Assembly: GCA_019054805.1 (NCBI GenBank) | Contig: JAHQIY010000012.1 | Span: 1,736,001 to 1,800,000 of the forward strand | DNA from: Brachionus manjavacas | Lineage: Eukaryota > Rotifera > Eurotatoria > Ploima > Brachionidae | DNA: 64,000 bases | Direction: 5' to 3' | Part shown: positions 43,993 to 57,028 of the stretch, piece by piece | Layout: every line of letters starts with the position of its first letter | Numbering within the stretch: position 1 is the stretch's first letter | The notes under the pieces: model-generated | Databases searched by the model: none | Told to the model about the DNA's origin: nothing | The model's input: the letters and a program-made list of their open reading frames with translations, nothing else | Program-made: the position numbers and the translations under genes

Positions 43993-45055
43993 TTAATATC
44001 CACTGGTCCTAGATTGTCTTCGCGACGGATAGTATCCATTATTTCCTTGACTTGGCGATGAATAGTATGAGTTGCTATTGTAGTAGCTGTTTGATGAAGG
44101 ACGTCTTCTGGATTTCGAGCTTGGTCTTAGATAGTAGGAGTCATCATTGTAGTAACTGCTTGGTGAAGGTTCATAGTATCCATTGTCTTCTTCATAATAT
44201 CCTTTGCTAGGTGATGAATAGTAGGAGTCATCATTGTAGTAGCTGCTTGAAGAGGGCTCATAGTATCCATTATCTTCTTCATAGTATCCTTTGCTTGGCG
44301 ATGAATAGTATGAGTTGCTGTTGTAGTAGCTGTTTGATGATTGTTGACTTTTGGATTTTGAGCTTGGTTTTGAATAGTAGGAGTCATCATTGTAGTAGCT
44401 GCTTGACGAGGGTTCATAGTATCCATTGTCTTCTTCATAGTATCCTTTGCTTGGTGATGAAAAGTAGGAGTCATCATTGTAGTAGCTGCTTGATGAAGGG
44501 CGTCTTCTGGATTTTGAGCTTGGTCTTGAATAGTAGGAGTCATCATTGTAGTAGCTGCTTGACGAGGGCTCATAGTATCCATTGTCTTCTTCATAATATC
44601 CTTTGCTAGGTGATGAATAGTAGGAGTCATCATTGTAGTAACTGCTTGGTGAAGGTTCATAGTATCCATTGTCTTCTTCATAGTATCCTTTGCTAGGTGA
44701 TGAATAGTAGGAGTCATCATTGTAGTAGCTGCTTGAAGAGGGCTCATAGTATCCATTATCTTCTTCATAGTATCCTTTGCTTGGCGATGAATAGTAGGAG
44801 TCATCATTGTAGTAGCTGCTTGAAGAGGGCTCATAGTATCCATTGTCTTCTTCATAGTATCCTTTGCTTGGTGATGAATAGTAGGAATCACCACTCGAAT
44901 AACCTCGGCGGTAATTTCTACCAACTCTTGAACGTCCTAATGATCTTGCATTTACGGCTTCATTAAACAATTTAGTTTTTTTTTAAAATAAAATTACTAG
45001 GCTTACAAATTTGGCAAAATAATACAGCAAAAATCAAAGCTAAAAGAAATTTCAT
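43993..45055 (-). CDS. Secreted Tyr/Ser-rich tandem-repeat protein
   Basis: Two exons: 45055-45007 (start and signal peptide) and 44957-43993, joined across a 49-bp GT-AG intron in phase; 337 residues. The signal is MKFLLALIFAVLFCQI followed by SVNA. The mature chain is built from a 29-residue (87-bp) unit of the type YYSSPSKGYYEEDNGYYEP followed by SSSSYYNDDS. It occurs about eight times, with variant spacers (RPSSKSRRRPSS, KPSSKSKSQQSS). Tyrosine pairs recur every 5-8 residues alongside acidic and basic patches and no cysteine. Such low-complexity Tyr/Ser proteins occur in cuticles, egg shells, silks and adhesives, often cross-linked through tyrosine. That role is an inference; no named family is recognised. 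Repeat copies are very similar, implying unequal crossover or gene conversion. Confidence 0.85.
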
Positions 45056-46686
45056 TTTGACGCAATAATTTTCTAATAAAAAATTTTTTTAAATTAAAAA
45101 TTTTTAAGAGCTATAAATTTTAAACAAACCAAGTCTTTTTAAAATAAATTTGAACACTTGCTTTATAGTTGATAGCTAATGTTAGATTGAATTTATGTAA
45201 GCGATTAAAGAAAGAGATTTTTTCAAAAAGATCCAAAATGTGCTCTGTATCATCTAGTGTTCTAGTGTTGAATTTAAGCTAAAATTAGAAAAGTTAAATC
45301 AATAATTGTTTAACCAAAAAAAGTCGTACCAAAGCCACTGTTAAGTCGCAAAAAAATACAAAAAAAAATTAAATTACCTTTTAGATTGAGTAGATTTAAT
45401 AAATTTGATAGATTAAGCTTAAAAATTGCTGATTTGTAGCTCAAATTTAAATCCAAGCATAAATGGTCGTTTAACTTATTTTTTATGAAAAAGAATACAT
45501 CATTGTGTATTCATGAATTCCAAGAACAATCCAAGAATTTTGGAAGTTTTATAGTTTTAGCCTCCGAGTTGAATTTTCTTGAATAAAAAAACCAGGTTTC
45601 TCTTCAAAACTTTTAAAATGGAAAATTAATTATATTTCTTAACAAGCTGTGAAGTACTATTATGATAATTTTTAAAAAATTAATTCATCAAATAATTTAA
45701 AATTGACTTTTTTGCTTCTTCGACTTTCCCTAAAAATGCTGTGCAATAAATAAACAATTTTGTACCAGGTTATTTTCCAATTTTTCTTTTCCCAATTTAA
45801 ATTTTTTAAATTTCAATTTAGAAATTTATTTAAAAAGGCTTTTAAAGTACTGACTTCGTCGAGCCTATAAATGAATTTTTTTTAATTTTTTCTTCACCGT
45901 TGGGTAGTGAAACTTTCTTATTATTTAATTTTCAGACAAAATTTAAAATTATTGAAATCATAGTACATTTTGGGCAACTCGTAATTTTGAAAATTATTGT
46001 CAAGATTAATTAAACTTTATTCAGATAGTTCAGCTTTCAAAAAAATAATAAACTACTTTATTTCTGTATTCCTTTTACTTATAATTTGAAAATTTTGTAT
46101 CAATGATTAAATAAATTCTGTAAAATGTTTTCAAATGATAATTTACACTAAAAAGTGTTTTCCAAAAGATCAAAAGTTTTTTTGAAAAATTTTGAACAAA
46201 TATTTCAAACCTTGAGAATTATTTTCAAAATTTTGAAAAGCTGAAAATTTTCCATGATTTCATGAGGCTCGTCAAAGTCTTTAAAATAAGAAGATTCCAA
46301 AAAATTGCCAAATTGAAGCGCTTTTCGTTTTTTCGTCTTTAGTTGAGATTAAACTAATTTTTGAGAATCTTTCCACTTTTAAGTTGTGTTTTTATTGCTT
46401 ATTAAAAAGTATGGAATATTTTGAAAGCAAAGATGATTCCTATTAATCAAAAGTTTAAGATATTCTTGAAAAATTAAAAAAAAATTATTTTTTCAAAAAT
46501 TATTCAACGTTACTTTGAATACTCCAATTTGATAAAAATGGTTTCTCTAAATTCATATTTAATTTTTTTTATCAAACAATTAGTTTAATAGAATTACACT
46601 TTTTAAAAATGAGATTCAATTTTCCATATCAAAATTATTTCATTCCAATAGAAAATTTTCTAATGAAATGTGTCAAAACTTTTTCA
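45056..46686. other. AT-rich spacer
   Basis: No gene, RNA or clear repeat is visible. The promoter of the repeat-protein gene should lie at the left end; no TATA box was singled out. Confidence 0.5.
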
Positions 46687-47915
46687 TTAGAAATTTTGAA
46701 ATTTAGAATTGATTTCTCAGATTTTTCTTCTAACCACAAAAATAAATAAAAAAATTTTAGAAATTTATTTTTAATAATTTAATAAGATTTAAATACAAAA
46801 AACTTATAATAAATATTTTTTATTAAAAAAATAATTAGCAAAAATAAAAAGAAAAAAAAATAGAATAAAAATTAGAACAAAATAAATAAGATTTTTTTAA
46901 ATGGACAACAAGGTTTTATAAATTGGGCATTCTTGCCAAACAGTCATCCATGACTAGATAATCCTTGAGTGGTGTGGTCGTGGAATCTAGAAAAGTGTAA
47001 TCAGAAAATAGAAACTCTTTAAATTAAAAACTTGAATAATAATTTAGAAAATTAAAGAAAAAAAAGGAAAAAAAATTATCAATATTTAAAATACACTTTC
47101 GAAAAGTATCTTCTCTTCTCTTACAATTTTTTTGTTTCACTTTTTTTATTTTATATTTTTTTTTACATCGCCTACAAGGTGTTCATTGAAATAATTAAGC
47201 AAAAGAAAAAAGACTAACAACTGTCTGTTTGTTTATTGACTTTAGAAAAGCATTTGATTTTATAGATACAAATTTATTATTTTTAATACTCTTCCATTAT
47301 GGTTTTGACAATTCTTCTTTGGGTTTTCTTTCAAACTTTTTCGAAAAAAGATCTCAGATAGTTAGAATTGGCAGTGAAATGTCTAAACCTGTAGAATTAA
47401 ATTGGGTGTACCGCAGGGATCTGTTTTGTGTCCACTGCTTTTTCTTATTTTTTTTAAATGATTTATCATTTTTATTTAAAAATTTAAGTATCGAAATGTT
47501 TGCAGATGATACAGCACTAATTACCTCTGATAAAGACCACGATACAGCTTAGATAAAATCAAATGTTAAAACAAAAAAAATTAAATGAATGGTGTATTTT
47601 TAACAAAATTATTAATATTGAATCTGTTTTTCTAATAATCAATTTAATAAATGAAGTGTTAATCAGTGTCTTGAGGCATGGGCATTTATATTTAAAAAAT
47701 TGTTATATTAGAAATTCTGAAATTTAGTATTGATTTCTCAGATTTTTCTTCTAACAACAAAAATAAAGACTTGATAAAAAAATTTAACAAAATTATTTTT
47801 AATTAATTTTTTTAAGGTTTAAAAACGAAAAGCTTAAATAAATATTTTTTATTAAAAAATAATTAGCAAAAATAAAAAGAATAAAAAAATGAGAATAAAA
47901 ACTAGTACAAAACAT
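46687..47915. repeat. About 200-bp direct repeat flanking a LINE fragment
   Basis: 46687-46884 and 47707-47915 are diverged copies in the same orientation. They share GATTTCTCAGATTTTTCTTC and the stretch AATATTTTTTATTAAAAAA, with small indels elsewhere. The RT fragment at 46900-47560 lies between them. Confidence 0.75.
46897..47690 (+). pseudogene. LINE reverse transcriptase fragment and 3' repeat
   Basis: The plus strand reads NGQQGF (46902), then, after a deletion, CLFIDFRKAFDFIDTN, YGFDNSSLGFL, a damaged GVPQGS block and SIEMFADDTALI (near 47490). A stop at about 47550 and frame changes disable it. The closing AATGAAGTGTTAATCAGTG segment (47648) also occurs at 7208. The closest relative in the window is 4504-5550. 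Confidence 0.8.
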
Positions 47916-47947
47916 TGCTCAAAAATTTATCTGAATATTAGTCCAAA

Positions 47948-50900
47948 TTATAAATCAAGAACTGTGTCAACCGTGTCCAAATTAGGAGTATACTTTCCAT
48001 TTATGCCACATTCTGTAAATGTTGGGTTATCAAATTCACCAGCCACGACATAGCCACTTGTTTTATTTTCACTTTTCCCTCCTCTTAAGCTAGTCTTGCG
48101 TATCACTTGAATAAAAGTTATTGCCCTGTGCCAAATCATAGCCACAAATTGCAGCATTAACATGATAACAAACAGCATCACAAAAGAAAAATAGATTGGC
48201 TCATATTTTACCGAATTTCCAAACACACTTATATTGATGTAGATTTTATCTATTAATTTATCCTTTAACAATTGCATTGAAAACAAAAGAAGATACCACA
48301 ATGAATTAACAAGCAAAAAATAAAAGCTGCACTTATTTCGAAGACTGTCTAAATTTTCCTTAACTTCTTCCTTATCTACCACTATATTAGGATCCAAATA
48401 CTTGCTGATAAGTTGGTCGAAAAAAATTTTCTCCTCATCAGACATTACATCAAATTGAGAATTTTTCAGACTAGCATGTTCAGCCCAGTTTTTGATCTCG
48501 GTCGATTCAAATTTGACATTTTCTGCACCATCGCTCTGTACAACCATCTTCTCTTTTGGGTTCTCACTCTTATTATTTGTAAATTTGACTATTAATTTTT
48601 TTACCAGACTGATGATACCAGAGTTGTTCACGACACTATTGGGACCCTTGATTTCCCTTGTGCCCCATGAAACATTGTTCAAGTTAATGACTGCGTAAAT
48701 ATTCAGTAGGACAAAAGCAGATGGAAGAGTTATGAAATAGAGCACACCAGGTATTATGCATTTGAATTCTTTTGGATGTATTATGGCAGCCATAGTAAAT
48801 GTAAAAAACAAAGCAAAGAGTATGACTGAACTTGGACTCAATATTGGACTATTTAGGGTCCTGGCTGCGGCACCAACCATTATGACAATCATTAAATAGA
48901 CAAAAATGGTGCTCAAAAAGGCTGCTACTTTGATTTGTGAGTCATTTTTGAGGCTGAAACAAGATACTATAAAAATGAGTGTTGGCAAAACAGCTAGGAA
49001 ATAGGCTAGCCATAAATTTAATTCTTAAAAAAATTAAATAAATTTACTAATCAAGAACGGATTCTGAAAAGAATTTAAAATTACCTAAACTTGCATTTAA
49101 GGTATCGGCAATCATAAGAGTTATGGTTGCCGGGCCGAGAATTGACGCGAAAAAGTTGACCAAGATGTAGCAGACGAATAAATATGTAACCCTTTGATTT
49201 ACTTTAAGGATGTGTTTGTAATCTTGAAGGAAATCGATTAAATTTGCCATTGTTGACGGAATCCATCTTCGACGTTGATTATAGTATTCCTTTAATGTGA
49301 ATATTCAATTAAAGGCAATTGATTATGAATTTTTTTTAAATGTAATATTAATTCTACATTTCAAAATTTGTTTTCAATTTTTTCAGTAAAAATAAACAAT
49401 TCTTAATGTTATTGCAAATCTTTGATTTGTGAAAATGTTTTTTGTTTACTTTAAAAATTTCATTCAGTTTTTGGTAGATAAAAATTTATCAATACCATTT
49501 ATTGATTAAAAGATTTTTTTATTGAATCAAGATTTTTCAAAATTTTAACTGACTATTTTTAATTACACAAATTTAAATGCAAAAATTTTGTCTTAATTTT
49601 AAAATTAAAATTTTTTTTCATTTATTATAACTCTTTATAATTTTCGGTTTATTAAATTATTGATATATTTTTAAGGCTAATAAATTAGAAGCTATCATTT
49701 TTTTTAAATCTAAATCTTCGTCAAAACACAGAGTAAATAATCTAATTGAAAATTATTTTTATTATTTTTTTTCAATTGTCATCAATATGGTCATGTTTTT
49801 TATATTATTATAACTACTTTTCTAAAAAAAATTAATTAAGTAGATTAATTTAAGTGAGGAATTCTCTATTGAAGTCGATTCTAATGTAATTTCAAATAAA
49901 AAGATGAAAACTTCCTGGATCAATAAAACAAAGCGAAATTAGTTGAAGATTATCAAATTTAAAAAAAACAAACTTTTCTTCCATTTTTAAAAATTATTTG
50001 CTTTCCTTTTAAATTTTAAAAAAATTCTTCTGTTTTTTATTTTTTGAAAAAATACACTAAAATAAAATATTGGTTACTTAATATTTAGATAAATTAATAA
50101 TTAAAGTTTCGTTAAAATTTAATAAAAGAACATTCACCAGCTATTTTATCAGCTGATAGCATTGAAAATAATTTTTTGCTAATATTTTCACAATAATGAT
50201 AGCAAAATAAAATTTAAATTTAATTAAACTAAATTGAAAAAACAATTATTTAAAATCTAATGAAAAAAATTAGCTTTTTTAGAAATATAACCCCATTTTA
50301 TTTCTATATTGATTAAAAATTTTTTTTTAGATTTTCGGAGTGAAGACCATTTGTAAGATAAACTGATAAAATATCCGAATAGATATTGATTCACTTAGAG
50401 ACATGTAAAGATTATCTAACTTTTAATAATCAAGACCCAATTTTTTATTATAAATTTAGCCTTGAAATACTAAATTTTTTAATCAATCAACTTTTGAAGT
50501 AAAATTCAAAATTGATCCAAATTTAAGACAACAAAAATTTTCCAGCTATCAAGATCTTTCATCTAAATCGATCAAAGGGATTAAGAAATTAATTAGAGAA
50601 ATCGATTAATGAAATTAAGAGATCAAAGCCTATAGATCAAGTTTTTCTACTCAGATTTTGAAAAGTTCAGATACTTTTTTATCTTATTTTCTATGTTACC
50701 CTTTTTTTGTTGTTTAAATTAAACAAAAATATGACCAGGAAAGCATAGTATTCATTATTTGTTTTATCTCCTTTTCGTATTTAATCAATGTATATTAATC
50801 AATCACTGAGGCTTGAGTTAGTCCTAAAAATCAAAAAATTTAAATAATTTTGAAGAAATTTTGCTCATTTTTAGAAGTATTTAGGGTTTTTTTGTAGAAA

Positions 50901-53900
50901 AATATTCGAAAAATGAATTAAAAATTACATTAAAGGTTTCTGGTGAATATGTATAAGAAGTGGCTGCCGAACAGTATGCAACATAATATCCTTGCTGTAT
51001 TATCAATGTACTCAACCATCTGTCTTCTCCTGAAAAATAAAAAAATTTCAAAAAAATCTCAATTTTAAATTATTTTAAATTGCCTTGATCGTATTGTACA
51101 TAATGACTAGCGTGGGTGGATTTTGTGGAATAAACACTTAAAATGTTATCTTCTAGCAAAGTAGAACCTCTTAAGAGTGAAAAGCACCCAGGACTGCACA
51201 TCACAGTGCCGAATATATGCTCGGATACTTTTTGCAACCAATGACCAACTGCATACTCAAATATTTGGTACCAAACAATTGGACCCGAGCCTATAGGGTG
51301 AACTCGACCGCACACTGAACCAATTTTTTTACTTTCTCTCATTTTATCGATCATCAACTTAACCGAATTTGGTCTAAATTCAACATCCCCATCAAGTGTT
51401 AGTATAAACGTGTTCTCTAACTTAACAAAAGAATTCAAAAAATTTTCAAAATAATTTCCAAATTTCAAAAATTCACCTTTTGTCTTAAAGAATGGTCAAT
51501 ATTTTTCAAAAAGTTTCCAAAGCCAAAAAATTTTTCTTTCTTGTCATGCTTAACATCGTAAACATTGTTAGTGTGGTAAAATTTTTCCATGTTTTCGAGG
51601 TCACCAAAATATTTGTAGCCTAATAAATAGTACATGTACATAATCTGACTCCAGCGTTTTTTGTTTCTTATTAAAGTTTTGTCTTTCAAATGTATTATTA
51701 AAAAGTTGCCTTCGGGTAGCTTGAAGCGTAATTGACCACCGTACGGGGCCACTATTTTAGTTGGTGGTTCAATCTGAACATCGTATTTGTGCGCAAACAA
51801 AGCTGCTTCTTCCACTGATTTAATTAAGTTTTGAACAAAGTGGTTCGGCTCCGAGGAACCATTTGGAAAATGTGATATGGCATCATCGAAAAAAATGTGC
51901 GCTTCGTAGTCAAAACAATCTGACTTGGAACTATTTAGGCGCCTTTTTTCTGACTGGTCGATGTCAAGTCTAAAAAATTTAATCTTTAAAATTTTTATTT
52001 TTAATTTTTTTACAAAAAAAAAAAACAAATAAATTTTTTTCCGATAGAAAAATTCAAATTTTATGCTTTTTAATAAAGAATTAAAAATAGACATTTTTTT
52101 TGTTCCTTTTGGATCATTTTAATTGAGATTTTAAATAAAACATAATTTATAATTTAATTGAATATTTTTTAGTCATTTAGGTTCTGAATGTAAAATTTTA
52201 ATTTCAATTTTTTTTATAAAATTCAGATCTATTGATTTACACAGTCCTCAAAATACAATGATTTAAAAAAAATTACCAAATAATCCAATTTTAACTTATA
52301 GATTGATTGATTTTTCTATGCCAAAGCAAAAAAAAAATGGAGATTAAATTAAGTCTTTTAATTTCATACTACTTGCTTAAAATTACTAATTTTTTCTTTA
52401 AATTTTTTATTCTTTAAATTAAATATTATTTAAAATTCATAAATTTAAAATATATTTAAATTAAAAGTCAAGCTAAAATTTGAAAATGATCAGCTTTCAA
52501 ATTGACTCTTAAGTAAGACTCAAATGAAGAAAAAAAGATGAGCAGAACGAAAGGAATTGGCAGGCGCTTAATATATCTTATGTCTCAATTTACTCTAAAC
52601 TCTAACATGTTCTATTCTTATTCTTTTCTGGTAAAAAAAAAAAAAAGAAAAAAATTATTTTAGGTAACTTTTATTTTTTTAATAGGGAGTTAAATTTTTA
52701 AATTTATCTTTTTTTTATGAAATTCAATTAAAATTGGTAATTTCACAGAAATTTTGTTTAATAGATCGAAGCAAACCTAAATGAAAAAAAAGGCTCTGAA
52801 TTTTAAATACAAATTGATCATAAAATCCTTATTTTTATTTTTTTGTTTTTTTTTCTAAATAGCATAAATTGTTCTAGCTAAAAAATGTTTCAGTATTTTT
52901 TTAACTAAATTTTATTATCTTGAATTTTAATATATCAAAAAAAAAGTATGAAAATGGTTATTTTATTTTTACCTTTAAATAATATTTTTTTTTATAAATA
53001 TTTTCTTATTTTTTGTTAGTAAAATTTTGACCAAAAAAACCGAGAAAATGTATCATTTAACCAAGAATAAAAATGTGTTATTTACCTCATAATTGATTTG
53101 AGTAGCTGAAGCATTTCGTTTTCGTTCTCGTGCCACATTGTTGCACATATAAAAAGCGTAGTCTTTCCAGTGTACACGTCCTGTTCCGATTCTGAGTCGT
53201 CAAGAGCTGCTTGGTCCTGATTTTTAGGCGGATAGTTGAACATCAATGAATTCTCGGCAAAAACCGTGTTAAAATTTTGAAATTTAAAAATTCTCTTAAC
53301 ATTTTTCAACTTATAAGTGCCATCTGTTGACCATATGTGACTACTTGACCAAAGATTGGACAACCACCAGAGACACAGCCCACACACCAACTGCCATTTA
53401 TAGCTCAAAACTCTGCTAGTGCAGATAAAATGACTGCTAAATATATCCATCCAATTATTTGCCATTAAGTTGGGCTTTCTTAATTCGCAGATAAGCACGG
53501 ATGCTACAATGGACAGCGGGGTTACCAGCGTCATAGGAAGAGCAAAACTGAACCGGTTCATTCTCAGCTTGTACGCCATAGATGACGCCAAAAAACACAC
53601 CATAGAAGACACCACTTGCACCAACAATGGATACACATACACAATTGGACCTTTTTCTAAAACCTCTTGGTCAAAAAGCCAAAATTTGAGTTTTTTTTCT
53701 GGATAGAAAATGTAGCAGAACAAAAAAATGACTCCAATCTTCCACGGATTGGTAAAAAGACCTATTTTTTGTCTTGTCAAATCAATGTTATGCTTAGAAC
53801 GTTTCAAGTGATCGATCAACAAGTTTTTTAGTTTAAATCGCGACTGATTTGTGGAATTAAAGCTGAAATAGTTGAAAAATAGCGACACTGAAACCAAAAA

Positions 53901-54677
53901 AATAGCCAGTATGGTTTTCCACTTGGAGTAGTCAAGATAGTCTGAAAAAATTAGAATCAAAATGCCAGAAATTTGCATCAGTGCTGCCATCAGGTTCATG
54001 TTGAACATTAAAATTTGATCTTTTTTTCTGATCCCGGTCAATTTGAACAAAAATGTTTTGATGATGAAGTACAAGTTGTTTTTGCTGCGTGGGGCTTCTG
54101 AGCCGACAAGGACATTCACAACTGAGGGCACAATGCTCAAGAGGTTTGCTAGCAAAATGGAGCGGACAAGATCAAGCTTTGAGAAGACTCCAAAGCAAAG
54201 TATACTAGTGCCGATTGCGCTGATGGTCTCGAAAACAAGTGCCTAGATTTAAGAGTTAAAAAGTATGCTTGGATCAAAAGGAGTAGTTTACGGTAAAAAA
54301 TTCGACAAGACTCGGATTGGGCACCTGTCGGAACATTATTTTTACCAGACAAAGCATGAAAGAAATAGCGTATGGAGTGCTCAAAGTGAGTAGCAATGTC
54401 CACAGCCATTTTTCATTAGTTTCATTCTATTTTTTTTTAAATAAATAAAAAATAAAATTCAAAATTTTTTATTAAAATTTACTTTTTCAAAATAATCTAA
54501 TTCATTTGTGATTAGAAGAAACGATATTTTGCTGGTTATTGCCGAAGCCAAGACAGTCAAAGCCAATAGAACATGAACACTCAACCTGAGGAATTTGAGG
54601 ATGCAAATTGTCCTCGACTCGCCGCTTTCATGCCGATTCTCTTTTTCTATCAAACGAATTAGTTGGTTGCGTTTCAT
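47948..54677 (-). CDS. CHS: Chitin synthase (GT2, multi-pass membrane enzyme)
   Basis: Eight exons in phase: 54677-54483, 54426-54292, 54242-53086, 51969-51477, 51420-51084, 51029-50929, 49289-49085 and 49023-47948; 3699 nt, 1232 residues. It polymerises GlcNAc from UDP-GlcNAc into chitin and extrudes it through the plasma membrane. The N-terminal third is multi-pass membrane. The catalytic core follows ATMWHEN: KRWSQIMYMYYLLGY, LTLDGDVEF (Asp670-Asp672), HPIGSGP, CSPGCFS, EDRW (774-777) and QRRRW (811-815). A C-terminal membrane domain contains the metazoan NVSWGTRE motif (about 991-998). Introns 3 and 6 exceed 1 kb. Intron 5 starts with GC (CAAG|GCAATT) instead of GT. The start chosen is the first ATG (54677) after an acceptor-like TTTTAG at about 54700; a 5' UTR intron or trans-splice site is possible. 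No myosin head domain is encoded. Confidence 0.95.
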
Positions 54678-56720
54678 CACTTTCAATAGACCAGATTTAG
54701 TTCTAAAATTAAATTTTTAAAAGCATGTTTTTTATTTTTTAAAAAAAAGTGTCTACAAAGAGACTCTATGTGATTAGTCTTGGAAAATAAATTGTTTTGA
54801 TTAATAGAAGACATGATGAATTTTGGATTTGTTAAGCTAACACTTGAGCATTAAAAAGTATCCTTGGGCTACACTAAAGAAATTAATTATCATTCAACGA
54901 TGTTTGTGGACAAGCTTGTTGATCTGAAGCGAACTTATAAGCTAATAGCCATTTGGATTATACTAAACTTTTGCAAAAATGTCATTTGATTTTTGAAAAC
55001 TTTCATATCAGAATCAAGCTTTTTATGTAATTTTTTTTTATTTGTTTTTTTTCTGAATCGAGTTTAAAATCAAGGATCCCAAGATCTTGATCACTTTTTG
55101 ATGGTATGATAATTTGATTTTGTCAATATGCTAAAAGGGTATTAAGCTAAGTATTAATATTAAGACTAGCGGTATCTGTACTCAGATTAAACGAAGTTTT
55201 GATTTATCTTTTAAATTACTGTTTTAACATTTTAGAGTAAATAAAATTTTTAATTTTTTTTCACATTTTAGATTAATGTGGTTTAAGATTTTGTTTTTTT
55301 TTGAATGTCAACAGAAATTAGTTAAATTTTGAACTATTTTATTAAGCTAAAATCTAACATTATTGTTTTAATAACAATTCTTCTATTTATTTTTCTAAGT
55401 AGTAATGTTTTTGGTAAATTTTTCCTAAACACCTACACACTATTCGTATGGGTTAGTATTAGTTGCTCGTTATTCATTTAAAAGAATGGTGTGGAGGATT
55501 TTTAAAAAATTCAAAAAGGGCTGCTCAGCTTTTGGCCAAGAAATACTCTAAAAAAATAATCTGAGGTATTTTTTTAACTATATTTGAAATACACCAAAAT
55601 TGGTTTAAAGAACTAAAATATTAATTAAAAAAAATGAAACATTAAAATTAATCTATATTTTTTCGTTCAATCTTAAAAACACCCAATTGCCGGAAAATTT
55701 GACATAAGAAACCTTAAATTCCAAAGAGGTTTTAAGAAAAAAATCCAAATTTTTGTAGAATCAAGCCTAGAAATTAATCTGCTATAGAATAAGCTTTCTT
55801 TAAAAAAATTAACAATTCCTCTTTAGAATTACTTTTGTCATTTACAATCTTTTTTTGCTCAAATAAAATTTCCCAATCTTTAGTCATTTTTTAACTTAAC
55901 ATTTTTTCATTTTTATTTGTTTATATTTCTAAACTGCTAAAGTTTAAGTTATGTGGAATTAAAGCTTGAGATTTTTGTTGAAAATCTTAGTAAACGAAAT
56001 ATTAATATTCGATTTTTCAGAATTTCAGTCTTAAATTCTTTAGGGTTATCCGAACATTTCGGATTTACACATGATTTTTCCCTAATAAAATTATTTTTTA
56101 AAATTTTAACAACTCTTTCAGGTAGTTTTTTAAACTGAAATATTGTTCAATATTTTTTGGAAATAAAATCATTTTTGAAAATTTATTTTACTGATTTGTT
56201 AAAAAAATTCAAAACTTTTTAATTGTCTTAAAAATATTTTTTTTTAATTTAAAGAATTCATAGGCAAATTGAAAAAGAAACACAAAAATACAAATTACAA
56301 TTAAAAGAAAAAAAAGATTATTTTTAAAAATTATTTATAAAAAATAATGCGATTTTCATATACTAAATTAATTTTACTAATACTAAATACTATTCAATTA
56401 ATCAAATAATGTAACAAATAAATTAATATTTTAGTTTATTGTTTTAAGCTTAAGTAAAAGCATTTGTTTCAAACAATTTAATTTTGGTATTTAATATAAA
56501 TGTTTGATGATACAGAATCAAAAGAAAAAATAACTAAAAGAAACATTGCCTAATTTTTGTTAATTTTTTTTTAAAAAAAATTTTTATCAATTTTTTTTTT
56601 GTTGAAAATATTCCGTTTTTTTTTCTATTTCTTTTCTTTTTTCGTGTTTAAAAAAAAACATTAAAAACAATGAATTTTTTTTTTAAAGCACAACTAATTG
56701 AGATAATTATTTAATTTATA
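54678..56720. other. Upstream region of chitin synthase
   Basis: No supported gene; frames such as 55953-56138 have no recognisable content. AT-rich throughout. The chitin synthase promoter should lie here. Confidence 0.5.
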
Positions 56721-57028
56721 TACAGTACCGATTTGACAAGTGGATTTCAGAAATCCACTTCAAAAAATCCACTACTTTTTTAACTAATTTTTACGTAAAT
56801 TTTTTTAAAAAAAAGTAAAATATGGTAAAAAAAAGTAACTTTTGGTAAAATTTGATTTAATAAATAGGAACTAATTTTTTAAAAATTTATTAGAAAATAA
56901 TAAAAAATTCAAAAAATCGGGCTTTTTTTGGCATTTACATTTTACCATTTTTTACGTAAATTTACATTTTGTTACAAAGTAATTTTACGTAAAATTACCA
57001 TAAATCCACTTGTCAAATCGGTACTGTA
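56721..57028. mobile_element. MITE with 25-bp perfect terminal inverted repeats and TA duplication
   Basis: TA, then CAGTACCGATTTGACAAG..., with the exact reverse complement at the right end, then TA. Arms are 56723-56747 and 57002-57026; the unit is 304 bp plus TA. The left subterminal part adds a small palindrome (GTGGATTT-CAG-AAATCCAC). No coding capacity. TA target duplication and a CAGT start fit the Tc1/mariner superfamily. Confidence 0.88.

Noticed and set aside
44127-44924. 265-codon minus frame and plus frames over the Tyr-rich gene
   Set aside because: Alternate-frame readings of the 87-bp tandem repeat; only one frame has a signal peptide and correct splicing.
47230-47552. Open frame taken as an active reverse transcriptase
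   Set aside because: The GVPQGS block is damaged and the fingers and C-terminus are missing; it is a fragment.
54149-54409. Minus frame starting MAVDIATHFEHS as a separate protein
   Set aside because: Wrong frame over chitin synthase exon 2; the spliced reading (EKWLWTLLL and on) fits the family.
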